A program made the translations under genes and the position numbers. From Salinibacterium sp. NG253 (GTDB taxonomy: Bacteria; Actinomycetota; Actinomycetes; Actinomycetales; Microbacteriaceae), in the NCBI RefSeq assembly GCF_015864945.1, contig NZ_JADYWF010000001.1:1240378-1304377 (forward strand): 64,000 nucleotides of DNA. Direction: 5' to 3'. Shown in pieces: positions 19,647 to 30,246 of this stretch (positions within the stretch are counted from its first letter, which is position 1; every line of letters begins with the position of its first letter). The notes beneath the pieces are model-generated. The model was not told the DNA's origin. It did not search any database and saw only the letters and a program-made list of their open reading frames with translations.

Positions 19647-20500
19647 CGCAGCGCCACTCCCGCGATTGCTTCGAGGACGCAGAGCGCCACCAAGCGCACC
19701 GTTCGTTCGTCAGGAGCGTCAGCGGCGGCATCCACCTCGACGAGATCAATCGAGGAGACCGCCGGATGCGCGGCAGCGAGCCGTGCAGCCGTGCGCAACT
19801 CAATCGCCGAGATGCCACCCGGCACCGACGCGGGGCAACCGGGAGCAACCGAGCGATCACACACATCGACATCAAGATCGACATGGATAGGCCCGCCCGC
19901 CGCGCCAGCAATCTCCAGCGCCTGCGCCATCACCTCCTCCATCGAGCGCGAACGCAACTCGTCACGCGTGATCACCGTGATGCCCGCGTCCCTAGCGCGC
20001 TCGGCATAGGCGTGCGAATTTGCCAGCGGCTCGATACCGATCTGCACCACACGACTGCCGTCAAGGCCGGCCTCAAGAAGGCGACGCACGGGTGAACCGT
20101 TACTGGCGCCGTCTCGTAGGTCGTAGTGAGCATCGAGCGTAATCAGGCCGGCGGACATGACGTCTGCGCCCCACCGCCCCAACGCCGTCGGAACCGTAGC
20201 CGCATTGTCGCCGCCCAACGCGATAACCAGCTCAGCCCGCAGCTGCGCCACCGCATCAATCGCACCCTGCTCGTTCAGATCAGGCTCGCGCACGGTGCCG
20301 GCGTCCACGATCCGAAGATCAGACAGCGCGGCATAACGACGAAGTGCCTCACGAACCGCAGCGGGAGTCGTGTGAGCCTGCGTCGGCGAGAGAGACGTGC
20401 GCGACGTCGGGATACCGATGAGCGCGACATCCGCCCGCTCGTCGCCAACCAGCGAAGGCCAATCCCCCGCACGCGGCCACAGCGGATCAGCGTTGAGCAT
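19643..20500 (-). CDS. hutG: Formimidoylglutamase-like ureohydrolase, altered metal motif
   Basis: A 285-residue arginase/agmatinase-superfamily protein in the hut operon. The position says HutG: formiminoglutamate to glutamate plus formamide. Metal-binding blocks are [10 protein letters not shown] (DAHxD) and [12 protein letters not shown] (DxDxxD). The first block reads LGGDNAAT, where the family usually has GGDHS, so the histidine ligand for one Mn is Asn. The real agmatinase at 54705-55718 keeps GGDHS. The N-terminus [19 protein letters not shown] is also divergent. The protein overlaps hutU by 14 nt and hutI by 4 nt. Assignment rests partly on context. Confidence 0.82.
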   Translation of the reverse strand: MLNADPLWPRAGDWPSLVGDERADVALIGIPTSRTSLSPTQAHTTPAAVREALRRYAALSDLRIVDAGTVREPDLNEQGAIDAVAQLRAELVIALGGDNAATVPTALGRWGADVMSAGLITLDAHYDLRDGASNGSPVRRLLEAGLDGSRVVQIGIEPLANSHAYAERARDAGITVITRDELRSRSMEEVMAQALEIAGAAGGPIHVDLDVDVCDRSVAPGCPASVPGGISAIELRTAARLAAAHPAVSSIDLVEVDAAADAPDERTVRLVALCVLEAIAGVALR

Positions 20501-22151
20501 TGTGACCCTTCGTGAGCGGAGCCTCGTTCATGGGGATGCGAACGCCGAGATCATCAGCGACCGCAATAGCTTCATCGTAGCCAGCATCAACGTGACGGAT
20601 GACGCCCATACCTGGGTCATTCGTGAGAACTCGCTCAAGCTTCTGGGCGGCGAGCTCGGTGCCATCAGCAATCGTGACCTGGCCCGCGTGGATCGACCGG
20701 CCGATGCCCACACCGCCACCGTGATGAATGGAGACCCACGTTGCTCCCGACGAGGTGTTCACCAGCGCGTTGAGCAACGGCCAGTCAGCGATCGCGTCGG
20801 AGCCATCCTTCATCGCCTCGGTCTCGCGGTAGGGCGACGCCACCGAACCGCTGTCGAGGTGATCGCGCCCAATTGCGAGCGGGGCTGCTAACTCTCCCGA
20901 GGCGACCATCTCGTTGAAGAGCAAACCGGCCTTGTCACGTTCGCCATAACCCAACCAGCAGATGCGAGCCGGAAGCCCTTGGAAGTGCACGCGCTCCCCC
21001 GCGAGCTTGATCCAGCGAGCGAGAGATTCGTTCTCGGGGAACAACTCGAGAATGGCCTTGTCTGTCTTGTGGATGTCGCTGGCCTCGCCGCTGAGAGCAG
21101 CCCACCGGAACGGGCCCTTTCCCTCCGCAAATAGCGGACGAATGTAGGCCGGCACGAACCCGGGGAATGCAAACGCATCCGCATAGCCCGCCGCGAGCGC
21201 CTCGGTGCGCAAGTTGTTGCCATAGTCAAAGACCTCAGCTCCCTGACGCTGGAAGCCAACCATCGCCTCGACATGAATCGCCATCGATTCGCGGGCACGC
21301 TGGGCGAAGTCGGGGTGGCTGCGGGCACTCTGCCAGTCGTGGAAGTCCACCCCGAGAGGAAGGTAAGCGAGAGGATCGTGGGCGCTCGTCTGGTCGGTGA
21401 CGATATCGATCGGCGCCCCCATCGCCAACAGCTCGGGAACGGCAGCCGCCGCATTCGCCAGCACCCCAATCGAGAGCGGCTTCTTCGCATCGCGCGCGGC
21501 AACAGCGAGTTCGACCGCGTGCGCGAGCGACTTCGCCTCAACGTCGAGGTAGCCGTGATCGATGCGACGCGTGATGCGGCTTTGGTCAACATCAATACAG
21601 ATCGCGACACCGTCGTTCATGGTTACGGCGAGCGGTTGAGCCCCGCCCATGCCTCCGAGTCCAGCCGTGAGGGTGATGGTGCCTGCGAGAGTGCCGCCGA
21701 ATCGCTTAGCCGCGACTGCAGAGAAGGTCTCGTAGGTGCCTTGCAGAATGCCCTGCGTTCCAATGTAAATCCATGATCCTGCCGTCATTTGGCCGTACAT
21801 GGTGAGGCCAAGCTGCTCGAGCCGACGAAACTCATCCCAGTTCGCCCAGTCGCCCACCAGATTGGAGTTCGCCAACAACACCCGGGGAGCCCACTCATGC
21901 GTCTGCATCACACCGACGGGCTTGCCCGACTGAACCAGCAGCGTCTCGTCACCTTTGAGGGTCGTGAGCGAACGAACAATCGCGTGATAGCTGGGCCAGT
22001 CCCGCGCAGCCTTGCCCGTGCCGCCATAGACGACGAGATCTTCCGGATGCTCGGCAACCTCAGGGTCTAGGTTGTTCTGGAGCATGCGCAAAGCACCCTC
22101 CTGCTGCCAGCCGAGAGTATTGAGCGTGGAACCACGGTGTGCCTGAATCAT
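20487..22151 (-). CDS. hutU: Urocanate hydratase
   Basis: A 554-residue urocanase. I start at ATG 22151 ([19 protein letters not shown]); the open frame extends ~90 codons further but into hutH in a different frame. Family blocks: ENLVVYGG-like [31 protein letters not shown] (NAD site), [23 protein letters not shown] and [16 protein letters not shown], which holds the conserved Cys. It hydrates urocanate to imidazolonepropionate with bound NAD. It follows hutH by 8 nt. Confidence 0.97.
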   Translation of the reverse strand: MIQAHRGSTLNTLGWQQEGALRMLQNNLDPEVAEHPEDLVVYGGTGKAARDWPSYHAIVRSLTTLKGDETLLVQSGKPVGVMQTHEWAPRVLLANSNLVGDWANWDEFRRLEQLGLTMYGQMTAGSWIYIGTQGILQGTYETFSAVAAKRFGGTLAGTITLTAGLGGMGGAQPLAVTMNDGVAICIDVDQSRITRRIDHGYLDVEAKSLAHAVELAVAARDAKKPLSIGVLANAAAAVPELLAMGAPIDIVTDQTSAHDPLAYLPLGVDFHDWQSARSHPDFAQRARESMAIHVEAMVGFQRQGAEVFDYGNNLRTEALAAGYADAFAFPGFVPAYIRPLFAEGKGPFRWAALSGEASDIHKTDKAILELFPENESLARWIKLAGERVHFQGLPARICWLGYGERDKAGLLFNEMVASGELAAPLAIGRDHLDSGSVASPYRETEAMKDGSDAIADWPLLNALVNTSSGATWVSIHHGGGVGIGRSIHAGQVTIADGTELAAQKLERVLTNDPGMGVIRHVDAGYDEAIAVADDLGVRIPMNEAPLTKGHNAQR

Positions 22152-22159
22152 GACGTCTC

Positions 22160-23704
22160 CTAGCTGAGTTCGGTAATAGTGCGTGCGGCGGACAAGAGTG
22201 CGCCCGACTGCACAAGCGCAACGCTCGCCGCAATGTCGGGGGCCAAATAGCGGTCGGGCCCTGCGGCGGGAACGTACTCGCGCAGGTTCGCGATCACCGC
22301 AGCCGACACCGGCGACGGTCGCTCGCCACGCATCTCGATCCCGCGTGCCGACGTCAGTAACTCGATGGCGATCACGCGCGACAACCCATCGATACTGCGG
22401 CGAAGCTTCAAGCCAGCGCTCCACCCCATCGAGACGTGGTCTTCCTGCATCGCGCTCGTCGGAATTGAATCAACGGATGCCGGAGCCGCCAACCTCTTCA
22501 TCTCGCTGACGATTCCCGCCTGGGTGTACTGCGCGATCATGTGCCCAGAGTCCACCCCGGGATCATCGGCCAGGAACGCGTTAAGCCCGCCGCTGCGATT
22601 GCTGTCGAGGAAACGGTCAGTGCGACGCTCGCTCATGCTCGCAACATCCGCGGCGACTATCGCCAAGAAGTCGAGAGCGTAGCCAACCGGGGCCCCATGG
22701 AAATTGCCGTTGGATTCCAGCCGGCCATCCACCGTCACCACGGGGTTATCGATCGCGCTCCTAAGCTCGCGCTCGGCCACTCGACGCGTGTGATCAACCG
22801 TGTCGCGCGCCGCTCCGTGAACTTGGGGCGCGCACCGCAACGAGTAGGCATCCTGTACCCGCGTGAAGCCTCTCGTGGCGTGGGCCGCGATCGTGTCGGA
22901 GTCGCGCAGCACCGCGCGCATGTTGGCTGCCGACTTCGCCTGACCTGGATGAGGCCGGAGGGCATGCAGGTCCTCCGCGAAGACTCGGTCGGTTCCCGCC
23001 AAACCCTCCACGCTCATGGCAGCGGACAGGTCGGCGGTGGTCAGCAACGCCTCAAGATCAGTGATCGCCAGTGACAGCATGCCGAGCATCCCATCGGTGC
23101 CGTTGATCAGCGCCAAGCCCTCCTTCTCGTGCAAAACAACTGGGGTAATTCCGGCGGCTTTCAGCGCAGCGGATGCCGGCAGTTGCTCCCCCGCAACTCG
23201 CACGTCGCCCTCGCCCATCACGGCAAGCGCGCAGTGCGCGAGGGGTGCGAGGTCACCGGAACAGCCGAGGCTGCCGTACTCACCAACGACGGGCGTGATC
23301 CCCGCGTTCAGTAGAGCCGCGTAGGTTTCCGCGACGACAGGCCGCACGCCGGTGCGCCCGGTGGCCATCGTCGAGAGTCGCAACAGCATCGTCGCCCGCA
23401 CCACTTCGTCGGCAATTTCTGCACCGGAACTTGCGGCGTGACTGCGCACGAGTGACCGCTGCAACTGCAGCCGCTGCTCCGGGGCGATGTGTTTCGTCGC
23501 CAGCGCGCCAAAACCGGTGGAGACACCGTAGTGCGGGCGCACGTCGTCGGCCAACGCTTCAATCACCGCACGTGACGCAACCATCGCGCTCGTTGCTTCG
23601 GCCGAGATCGTGACGGGTGCACCGTGGCGCGCGACCGCCACAACATCTGAGATGCTCGCGGCGCCGACGCCGATGGTCACTGTCTGGCGGGGGGCTGAGG
23701 TCAT
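22160..23704 (-). CDS. hutH: Histidine ammonia-lyase with Cys-Ser-Gly MIO triad
   Basis: A 514-residue HAL starting at ATG 23704 ([18 protein letters not shown]); further upstream sequence is the regulator's promoter. Tyr59 lies in [13 protein letters not shown]. The MIO cofactor tripeptide is Cys148-Ser149-Gly150 in [15 protein letters not shown], instead of the common Ala-Ser-Gly. Other family blocks: [10 protein letters not shown]-like [16 protein letters not shown] and [16 protein letters not shown]. It deaminates L-histidine to urocanate, first step of the pathway and first gene of hutHUGI. The Cys variant is known in some HutH proteins and should still form the imidazolone ring. Confidence 0.96.
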   Translation of the reverse strand: MTSAPRQTVTIGVGAASISDVVAVARHGAPVTISAEATSAMVASRAVIEALADDVRPHYGVSTGFGALATKHIAPEQRLQLQRSLVRSHAASSGAEIADEVVRATMLLRLSTMATGRTGVRPVVAETYAALLNAGITPVVGEYGSLGCSGDLAPLAHCALAVMGEGDVRVAGEQLPASAALKAAGITPVVLHEKEGLALINGTDGMLGMLSLAITDLEALLTTADLSAAMSVEGLAGTDRVFAEDLHALRPHPGQAKSAANMRAVLRDSDTIAAHATRGFTRVQDAYSLRCAPQVHGAARDTVDHTRRVAERELRSAIDNPVVTVDGRLESNGNFHGAPVGYALDFLAIVAADVASMSERRTDRFLDSNRSGGLNAFLADDPGVDSGHMIAQYTQAGIVSEMKRLAAPASVDSIPTSAMQEDHVSMGWSAGLKLRRSIDGLSRVIAIELLTSARGIEMRGERPSPVSAAVIANLREYVPAAGPDRYLAPDIAASVALVQSGALLSAARTITELS

Positions 23705-23743
23705 GATCCCAGTGAACGCGCATCGCCCCTCCGCCACGAGTGG

Positions 23744-23774
23744 ATATCGCGATATGGTGTCTGAAATACCAGAC
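23744..23774. promoter_or_regulatory. Palindromes in the hutH/IclR divergent promoter
   Basis: The 79-bp gap between hutH (minus) and the IclR gene (plus) holds a perfect 12-bp palindrome ATATCGCGATAT (23744-23755) and, directly after it, GTCTG-6 nt-CAGAC (23759-23774). IclR-family regulators bind short palindromes in their own divergent promoters, so these are good operator candidates. The second overlaps the ribosome-site region of the regulator. Confidence 0.55.
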
Positions 23775-23783
23775 AGGAGCCGC

Positions 23784-24551
23784 GTGTCAAACATTCCTGC
23801 CGCGCGCAACACCATGGCCGTGCTGCGTCACCTCGCGACCCGCAAAGGGCCTGTGCCCGCCTCCGCTTTGGCGCGCGAGCTAGCGCTCCCCCGGTCATCC
23901 GTCTACCAACTGCTTACCGTCATGATCGACGAAGGATTCGTGGTGCATTACCCCGAAGACCGCACCTATGGGTTGAGCTCCCTCGTCTCCGAGATCGGCA
24001 CGTCTGCGCTCCGTAGCGAACGGCTCTCCGCACTCGCTAGCCCGCTCATGCGGAGCCTCGCGGCCGAAGCCCCGATCCCGGTCGTCGCGCACCTTGCCGT
24101 GCTCAGCGGTGCCGATGTCAGCTACGCCGCTCGAGTGCAAGGAACCCGAGCGCCCACTACTGTTTCGGCTGTCGGCGTCAAACTTCCCGCGCATTTGACT
24201 GCGACTGGCCGAGCCATGCTGGCGCAACTGACTGCCCCGCAAGTGCGGGCGCTGTATCCCTCACGCAGTAGCCTTACTCGGCGCCAGACCGCAGGGCCGA
24301 ACACGCTGGCAGAACTCGACCGGTTGCTGGCTGCGACTCGTGAGCGCGGCTGGGCCAGCGAAGTGGGCGACATCACTGCGGAGTACGCCTCGGTGGGCGC
24401 TGCAGCCTTCGACCGCAACGGCTATCCTTCGGCAGCGATCGGGCTCACTTTTAGAACGGATGCCGTTGAAGACCAGTGGGACGAGCTCGGCCAGGCCACA
24501 ATGGCCGCCGCTCGCGCCCTCACCTCGCGGCTCACCGGCCGCGCTGGTTAA
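23784..24551 (+). CDS. IclR-family regulator, probably of the hut operon
   Basis: A 255-residue IclR protein. I start at GTG 23784 with GGAG just upstream; the open frame reaches back to 23610 but that part lies over hutH and the palindromes. The N-terminal winged HTH (~5-65) includes ASALARELALPRSSVYQLLTVM. The C-terminal IclR effector domain contains LPAHLTATGRAMLAQL and EVGDITAEYASVGAAAFD. Divergence from hutH suggests control of histidine degradation, with histidine or urocanate as likely effector; this is inference from position. It ends in the shared terminator before tuf. Confidence 0.9.
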   Translation: MSNIPAARNTMAVLRHLATRKGPVPASALARELALPRSSVYQLLTVMIDEGFVVHYPEDRTYGLSSLVSEIGTSALRSERLSALASPLMRSLAAEAPIPVVAHLAVLSGADVSYAARVQGTRAPTTVSAVGVKLPAHLTATGRAMLAQLTAPQVRALYPSRSSLTRRQTAGPNTLAELDRLLAATRERGWASEVGDITAEYASVGAAAFDRNGYPSAAIGLTFRTDAVEDQWDELGQATMAAARALTSRLTGRAG

Positions 24552-24590
24552 ACGACGAAGGGCCGAGCCTTTCGGCTCGACCCTCGTCGT
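24552..24590. terminator. Bidirectional terminator between the IclR gene and tuf
   Basis: ACGACGA-AGGGCCGAGCC-TTTC-GGCTCG..CCCT-CGTCGT forms a long GC-rich stem with one mismatch between the two convergent genes. It begins one base after the IclR stop and ends 15 bp before the tuf stop. AAT/ATT-rich sequence flanks the tuf side. It can serve both transcripts. Confidence 0.85.
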
Positions 24591-24605
24591 AATTAGTTAC
24601 TGAGC

Positions 24606-25799
24606 TTACGCCAGAACCTTGGTTACCTTACCGGCACCTACGGTACGTCCACCCTCACGGATGGCGAAGCCGAGGCCCTCTTCCATGGCGATGGGCTGAA
24701 TAAGCTCAACGGTCATGTCAGTGGTGTCGCCAGGCATAACCATCTCGGTGCCCTCAGGCAACGTGATGACGCCGGTGACGTCGGTGGTGCGGAAGTAGAA
24801 CTGCGGACGGTAGTTCGCGTAGAACGGGTTGTGACGCCCACCCTCATCCTTTGACAGGATGTATGCGGTTCCCTCGAAGTTCGTGTGAGGAGTAACGGAA
24901 CCAGGCTTAACAACAACCTGTCCACGCTCAACATCTTCACGCTTGGTTCCACGAAGAAGCAGACCACAGTTCTCGCCAGCCCATGCTTCGTCGAGCTGCT
25001 TGTGGAACATCTCGATACCAGTGACCGTGGTCTTCTGGGTCGGACGGATTCCAACAATCTCAACGTCAGAGTTGATCGAAAGCGTTCCACGCTCGGCGCG
25101 GCCCGTAACAACGGTTCCACGACCAGTGATCGTGAAGACGTCCTCAACCGGCATCAAGAACGGCTTGTCCTTGTCGCGGATGGGGTCAGGAACGTTCTCG
25201 TCAACAGCATCCATGAGGTCGAGGATGGACTGGGTCCACTTCTCGTCGCCCTCAAGAGCCTTGAGACCTGAAACCTGGACAACAGGAACGTTGTCGCCGT
25301 CGAAGCCCTGGCTGGAGAGGAGTTCGCGAACCTCGAGCTCAACGAGCTCAAGGATCTCTTCGTCATCTACCATGTCGGACTTGTTCAGTGCAACGAGCAG
25401 GTAAGGAACACCAACCTGCTTCGCGAGCAGAACGTGCTCGCGAGTCTGAGCCATCGGTCCGTCGGTCGCTGCAACCACGAGGATTGCACCGTCCATCTGA
25501 GCTGCACCGGTGATCATGTTCTTGATGTAGTCAGCGTGGCCCGGAGCGTCTACGTGTGCGTAGTGGCGCTTGGGGGTCTCGTACTCAACGTGCGAGATGT
25601 TGATGGTGATACCGCGTTGACGTTCTTCCGGAGCCGAGTCAATCGACGAGAAGTCGCGCTGCACGTTCGTCGCCGAAGGGTACTTGTCAGCAAGTACCTT
25701 CGAGATCGCTGCCGTGAGCGTGGTCTTTCCGTGGTCAACGTGACCGATGGTTCCGATGTTTACGTGCGGCTTGGTCCGCTCGAACTTGGCCTTAGCCAC
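24606..25799 (-). CDS. tuf: Elongation factor Tu
   Basis: A 397-residue EF-Tu. It has the P-loop [14 protein letters not shown], switch I/II with [12 protein letters not shown], and NKSD for guanine recognition. C-terminal domains 2 and 3 are complete ([14 protein letters not shown]). It delivers aminoacyl-tRNA to the ribosome. The start GTG 25799 has GAGGAGG upstream. It is the last gene of the str operon, 109 bp after fusA; that gap may carry an extra tuf promoter, but no convincing hexamer pair is seen. Confidence 0.99.
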   Translation of the reverse strand: MAKAKFERTKPHVNIGTIGHVDHGKTTLTAAISKVLADKYPSATNVQRDFSSIDSAPEERQRGITINISHVEYETPKRHYAHVDAPGHADYIKNMITGAAQMDGAILVVAATDGPMAQTREHVLLAKQVGVPYLLVALNKSDMVDDEEILELVELEVRELLSSQGFDGDNVPVVQVSGLKALEGDEKWTQSILDLMDAVDENVPDPIRDKDKPFLMPVEDVFTITGRGTVVTGRAERGTLSINSDVEIVGIRPTQKTTVTGIEMFHKQLDEAWAGENCGLLLRGTKREDVERGQVVVKPGSVTPHTNFEGTAYILSKDEGGRHNPFYANYRPQFYFRTTDVTGVITLPEGTEMVMPGDTTDMTVELIQPIAMEEGLGFAIREGGRTVGAGKVTKVLA

Positions 25800-25908
25800 T
25801 GTGGGTCCTCCTCAGGACTCGGTTGCTCTGCACCCGACGACTTTTCACTGCCGAATGTTTCGCAAGTTGGTGTGTATCTATGTTAGTTGCGCGCTGGTAG
25901 TGCGGCGA

Positions 25909-28023
25909 TTACTCGCCCTTGTTCTTTGCAACAATCTCGTCAGCTACCGCGCGGGGAACCTCAGAGTAACTGTCGAACGTCATCGAGTACACCGCACGAC
26001 CTGAAGTCTTGGACCTCAAGTCACCGACGTAGCCGAACATTTCCGACAGTGGTACGTGGGCGCGAACGACCTTTACGCCGGTCGCGTCCTCCATGGACTG
26101 GATCTGTCCGCGGCGACTGTTAAGGTCACCGATGACGTCTCCCATGTACTCCTCGGGAGTACGAACCTCGACCGCCATGAGCGGCTCGAGGAGAACTGGG
26201 TCAGCCTTGCGCGCTGCCTCTTTGAATGCCATGGTTCCCGCGATCTTGAACGCCATTTCTGACGAGTCAACATCGTGAGCAGCACCATCGAGGATGATTC
26301 CCTTGACGCCGACCATCGGGAATCCTGCGAGGATTCCGACGTTCATCGATGCCTGGAAACCCTGGTCGATTGAGCCAATGTATTCACGAGGAATACGGCC
26401 ACCGGTGACCTTATTTACGAATTCGTAAATCTTGTCGCCTTCAACCTCCATCGGCTCGAGCGAGATCTGGACCTTAGCGAACTGTCCCGATCCACCCGTC
26501 TGCTTCTTGTGGGTGTAGTCGTGCTTGTCCACAATGCGGCGGATGGTCTCGCGGTACGCAACCTGCGGCTTACCAACGTTAGCTTCAACGTTGAATTCGC
26601 GCTTCATGCGGTCTACGAGGATGTCGAGGTGAAGTTCACCCATTCCCTTGATTACCGTCTGGCCAGTTTCCTGGTTCTGTTCGGTACGGAACGTGGGGTC
26701 TTCTTCAGCGAGCTTCTGAATAGCAATACCAAGCTTCTCTTGGTCAGCCTTCGTCTTCGGCTCGATCGCTACCTCGATCACGGGCTCAGGGAACGTCATC
26801 GACTCGAGAACGACCTGGTCGTTCGGGTCACACAGCGTGTCACCAGTCGTGGTGTCCTTGAGGCCAATGACGGCGTAGATGTGTCCAGCGGTAACGCTGT
26901 CGACAGGGATTTCCTTGTTAGCAGCCATCTGGAAGATCTTTCCGATGCGCTCCTTCTTGCCCTTGGTGGAGTTAGCAACAGCTCCACCAGAGTCAAGGTG
27001 TCCCGAGTACACGCGAATGTACGTGAGGCGACCGAAGAAGGGGTGCACAGCAACCTTGAAGGCCAGAGCCGAGAACGGCTCCGAAGCGTCAGGCTTGCGG
27101 ATGATGATCTTGTCTTCATCGCGGGGGTCGCGTGCTTCCATGGGAGGCACGTCAACCGGCGAGGGAAGGTAGTCGATAACAGCGTCGAGCATCGGCTGAA
27201 CGCCACGGTTCTTGAAAGCAGAACCACAGAGAACCGGGTAGATCTCGCTGTTGACGGTGAGCTTACGGATCGCAGCCTTGATCTCAGCAACGCTGATCTC
27301 TTCGCCGGCGAAGTAACGCTCCATGATGGCGTCGTCGGTCTCCGCGACAACCTCGAGCAGAGCGGTGCGGTATTCCGCAGCCTTCTCCTTGAGGTCTTCG
27401 GGGATCTCTTCGATGGCGTACTTAGCGCCCATCTGAACGTCACCCTTGGAGTCTCCGCGCCACGTGAGTGCACGCATCTCAACGAGGTCAACAACACCCT
27501 CGAACTCAGACTCGAGTCCGATGGGGAGCTGAATAACGAGGGGACGAGCACCGAGGCGCTTCACGATGGTGTCTACCGTGTAGTAGAAGTCCGCGCCCAT
27601 CTTGTCCATCTTGTTGACGAAGCAGATGCGAGGAACGTCGTACTTGTCGGCCTGGCGCCAGACAGTCTCTGACTGCGGCTCCACACCCTCTTTACCGTCG
27701 AACACAGCGACTGCACCGTCGAGAACGCGGAGCGAACGCTCCACCTCAACCGTGAAGTCAACGTGGCCGGGGGTGTCGATGATGTTGATCTGGTTTTTGT
27801 TCCAGTAACAGGTAACAGCAGCGGACGTGATCGTGATGCCACGCTCTTGCTCCTGCTCCATCCAGTCAGTAGTCGACGCACCATCGTGAGTTTCACCAAT
27901 TTTGTGGTTTACACCCGTGTAAAACAGGATGCGCTCAGTCGTAGTGGTCTTGCCGGCATCGATGTGAGCCATGATGCCAATGTTGCGGACCTTAGTCAGG
28001 TCGGTGAGCACGTCCTGTGCCAC
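25909..28023 (-). CDS. fusA: Elongation factor G
   Basis: A 704-residue EF-G. I start at GTG 28023 ([18 protein letters not shown]), which has GGAGG upstream, rather than at the open-frame limit 28062. G-domain motifs are [36 protein letters not shown] and [10 protein letters not shown]. Domains II-V follow normally, with the domain IV tip [13 protein letters not shown]. It drives translocation and, with RRF, ribosome recycling. It lies in rpsL-rpsG-fusA-tuf order. Confidence 0.99.
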   Translation of the reverse strand: MAQDVLTDLTKVRNIGIMAHIDAGKTTTTERILFYTGVNHKIGETHDGASTTDWMEQEQERGITITSAAVTCYWNKNQINIIDTPGHVDFTVEVERSLRVLDGAVAVFDGKEGVEPQSETVWRQADKYDVPRICFVNKMDKMGADFYYTVDTIVKRLGARPLVIQLPIGLESEFEGVVDLVEMRALTWRGDSKGDVQMGAKYAIEEIPEDLKEKAAEYRTALLEVVAETDDAIMERYFAGEEISVAEIKAAIRKLTVNSEIYPVLCGSAFKNRGVQPMLDAVIDYLPSPVDVPPMEARDPRDEDKIIIRKPDASEPFSALAFKVAVHPFFGRLTYIRVYSGHLDSGGAVANSTKGKKERIGKIFQMAANKEIPVDSVTAGHIYAVIGLKDTTTGDTLCDPNDQVVLESMTFPEPVIEVAIEPKTKADQEKLGIAIQKLAEEDPTFRTEQNQETGQTVIKGMGELHLDILVDRMKREFNVEANVGKPQVAYRETIRRIVDKHDYTHKKQTGGSGQFAKVQISLEPMEVEGDKIYEFVNKVTGGRIPREYIGSIDQGFQASMNVGILAGFPMVGVKGIILDGAAHDVDSSEMAFKIAGTMAFKEAARKADPVLLEPLMAVEVRTPEEYMGDVIGDLNSRRGQIQSMEDATGVKVVRAHVPLSEMFGYVGDLRSKTSGRAVYSMTFDSYSEVPRAVADEIVAKNKGE

Positions 28024-28112
28024 AGGTTCCTCCGAAGTTTGTTGGTGAAGCGAGAATCTCAAGAGTGAAGCGAGCCAGACAGCGTCTGACCCGCCTCACT
28101 GCGAGGTGCTGA

Positions 28113-28583
28113 CTACCAGCGGTAGTGAGCGAATGCCTTGTTCGACTCGGCCATCTTGTGGGTGTCTTCGCGGCGCTTTACAGCGGCGCCAAGGCCATTC
28201 GATGCGTCCAAGATCTCGTTGGTGAGACGCTCAGTCATCGTCTTTTCACGACGACCCTTTGCGTAGCTCGTGAGCCAACGCAATGCGAGCGTGTTTGCGC
28301 GGTGAGACTTGACCTCAACAGGAACCTGGTAGGTCGATCCACCGACACGACGCGACTTGACCTCAAGGGTCGGGCGAACGTTGTCGAGAGCCTTCTTGAG
28401 AGTGACGACGGCGTCTTGGCCGGTCTTCTCGGTAACGCCTTCGAGTGCTCCGTAAACGATGCGCTCTGCAAGGCCCTTCTTGCCATCAAGAAGAATCTTG
28501 TTGACAAGCTGGCTGACAATGGGGGCGCCGTAAACCGGATCCGCGACTACGGGACGCTTTGGTGCTGGTCCTTTACGAGGCAT
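28113..28583 (-). CDS. rpsG: 30S ribosomal protein S7
   Basis: A 156-residue S7 of normal length. It has [18 protein letters not shown] at the N-terminus and [19 protein letters not shown] plus [15 protein letters not shown] at the C-terminus. It nucleates assembly of the 30S head. Its ATG overlaps the rpsL stop by one base. Confidence 0.98.
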   Translation of the reverse strand: MPRKGPAPKRPVVADPVYGAPIVSQLVNKILLDGKKGLAERIVYGALEGVTEKTGQDAVVTLKKALDNVRPTLEVKSRRVGGSTYQVPVEVKSHRANTLALRWLTSYAKGRREKTMTERLTNEILDASNGLGAAVKRREDTHKMAESNKAFAHYRW

Positions 28584-28957
28584 TACTTCTTATCCTTCTT
28601 CGCGCCGTAGAGGCTACGAGCCTGCTTACGGTTCTTAACGGCCTGGGTGTCGAGCGCTCCGCGAACGATCTTGTAGCGAACACCGGGGAGGTCCTTTACA
28701 CGACCACCGCGGATGAGCACCATCGAGTGCTCTTGAAGGTTGTGACCTTCACCGGGAATGTAGGCCGTGACCTCGGTACCGTTAGAAAGCTTGACACGAG
28801 CAACCTTGCGAAGAGCCGAGTTCGGCTTCTTCGGAGTTGTTGTGTAGACGCGCGTGCAAACGCCGCGCTGCTGCGGGTTGGACTTAAGGGCGGGAGCCTT
28901 GGTCTTGACGACCTTCGGCGTGCGTCCCTTACGCACCAACTGCTGAATGGTGGGCAC
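28583..28957 (-). CDS. rpsL: 30S ribosomal protein S12
   Basis: A 124-residue S12. The streptomycin-relevant lysines are wild type ([15 protein letters not shown] and [12 protein letters not shown]), so no S12-type streptomycin resistance is predicted. First gene of the str operon, with AAGGAG before the ATG at 28957 and a ~240-nt leader from the promoter at 29207-29236. Confidence 0.98.
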   Translation of the reverse strand: MPTIQQLVRKGRTPKVVKTKAPALKSNPQQRGVCTRVYTTTPKKPNSALRKVARVKLSNGTEVTAYIPGEGHNLQEHSMVLIRGGRVKDLPGVRYKIVRGALDTQAVKNRKQARSLYGAKKDKK

Positions 28958-29206
28958 TAAATTACTCCTTGATTTTGCTGCACGGTGACAGCGTCATGAT
29001 GGTTAGCATTCGACGTTCTTTTCAGAACACCGAGTTCATCTGGACCCACGCACCCACCGAACTGATCGGTTGGTTTGCGGGTATGCCGTGGGGGCCAACC
29101 GGAAGGTCGAACCCTGTGGTGTGGAGTGACTCGCACCTAAGCCCCGCGTGAACGGGAAACCTCGAGAGGCATGACTTAAGCGCACGACAAAGCGCACACC
29201 TCAGAA

Positions 29207-29236
29207 AGAATAGCCTCCGGGATAGGCCGGGGTCAA
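29207..29236 (-). promoter_or_regulatory. rpsL: str operon promoter
   Basis: On the reverse strand TTGACC (29231-29236), an 18-bp spacer and TATTCT (29207-29212) form a near-consensus sigma-70-type promoter 250 bp before rpsL. The transcript would carry a leader of roughly 240 nt. The 28958-29292 interval has no other convincing feature. Confidence 0.65.
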
Positions 29237-29292
29237 ATGGTCACAGCCCACACGCAGGCTCCAGAACAGGGCACGCGTGTACGGCAGAGACT

Positions 29293-30129
29293 TTAGCGCT
29301 GAGCAGCAGTTTTCTCCGCGAGCTCGGCTTCCCACTTGGCACGCGCATCCACGTTGCGTTGCGTGACCTTGCGGCCTCGTCTCGCGACCAACGCACCCGT
29401 CCACAGCGAGACCTCACGGCCCAGCAAACCTGCTGCGATCACAAGTGGATCCGCCAGCGCTGCAAGGAACATTGCGTGAGCCTGCTCCGGAGTGTTCTGA
29501 ATGACTCCGTTGATCAGCAAGAGCGCGCCGACGGTGCCGAAGTACACGACAAGCCCGACGATGATGCTCGAAAAGACGTGTGCTGCCCAGCCTGCGCGGT
29601 TCACAATGAGCGCAATCACGATGGCGCCAAGTGCGAAGAAAGCGACGGGAACGTAGAACGACGGCGCCTGCACAAAAGCGACCGCGACTCGGCCCGACTC
29701 AGCTGCACCAATGATGACGACAGCGATGGCGAAAACGATCGCGAAGGCGACAGTGGATGCCAGCGCAATGAAAATACCGAATCCACGGTTGCCGGCAACC
29801 TTCGGCGGCGTCGGCGCAGTCACATAAACGACGCGGGGCTCACCGGATGCAGCGGCTCCCGTCGTCTCGGCCACTACCGGCTCGGGCTCGGGCTCGGCGA
29901 TAATTTCGGGCTCAGCAGCGAGCGTTGGCTCAACAACGGGCTCCGCTTCAGCTTCGAGGGTGGCGTCATCGTACACAGCAGACTCAGTGGACGCCGTGGG
30001 CGCCTCAACGGGGTCTACAAGCGGCGTAGCAGCGTCAGAAGCCGCGGGGGTCTCGTCGACAACCACAGCATCCTCAATGTTGTCGTCGTTCTCCGGTGAA
30101 GAACCACGCTCTACAGATGGATCGGTCAT
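29293..30129 (-). CDS. Hypothetical membrane protein with acidic N-terminal tail
   Basis: A 278-residue protein I cannot assign to a characterised family. Residues 1-~105 are acidic, Pro/Ala/Glu/Val-rich and probably disordered (EPEIIAEPEPEPVVAE). Four hydrophobic segments follow (about 118-143, 155-177, 185-208, 220-243), then a basic C-terminal helix (RRGRKVTQRNVDARAKWEAE). It lies alone between the pilus-operon terminator and the str promoter on the same strand. Start ATG 30129. Codon use resembles its neighbours. Function unknown. Confidence 0.75.
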   Translation of the reverse strand: MTDPSVERGSSPENDDNIEDAVVVDETPAASDAATPLVDPVEAPTASTESAVYDDATLEAEAEPVVEPTLAAEPEIIAEPEPEPVVAETTGAAASGEPRVVYVTAPTPPKVAGNRGFGIFIALASTVAFAIVFAIAVVIIGAAESGRVAVAFVQAPSFYVPVAFFALGAIVIALIVNRAGWAAHVFSSIIVGLVVYFGTVGALLLINGVIQNTPEQAHAMFLAALADPLVIAAGLLGREVSLWTGALVARRGRKVTQRNVDARAKWEAELAEKTAAQR

Positions 30130-30196
30130 GACTGATGCCTCCTCGTGCCAGCGACTGATTCGCTCAGTCTACCGAAGCAACCCTCAGAAACGAGAA

Positions 30197-30226
30197 GAAC
30201 GCCACGACCCAAAGGCCGTGGCGTTC
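30197..30226 (-). terminator. Terminator of the pilM-N-O end of the pilus cluster
   Basis: GAACGCCACG and CGTGGCGTTC form a perfect 10-bp stem with a 10-nt loop, 20 bp after the last pilus gene. On the reverse strand it is followed by TTCTCGTTTCT, a moderately T-rich tail. Confidence 0.85.
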
Positions 30227-30246
30227 ATCATCAGCGTTCGAAAAGA

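Noticed and set aside
18819-20009. A 396-codon plus-strand frame opposite hutI and hutG
   Set aside because: Shadow of two well-identified enzymes; composition is Arg/Ser-rich and not protein-like.
26509-27672. A 387-codon open frame opposite fusA
   Set aside because: Antisense shadow of EF-G with no family signature and no ribosome site.
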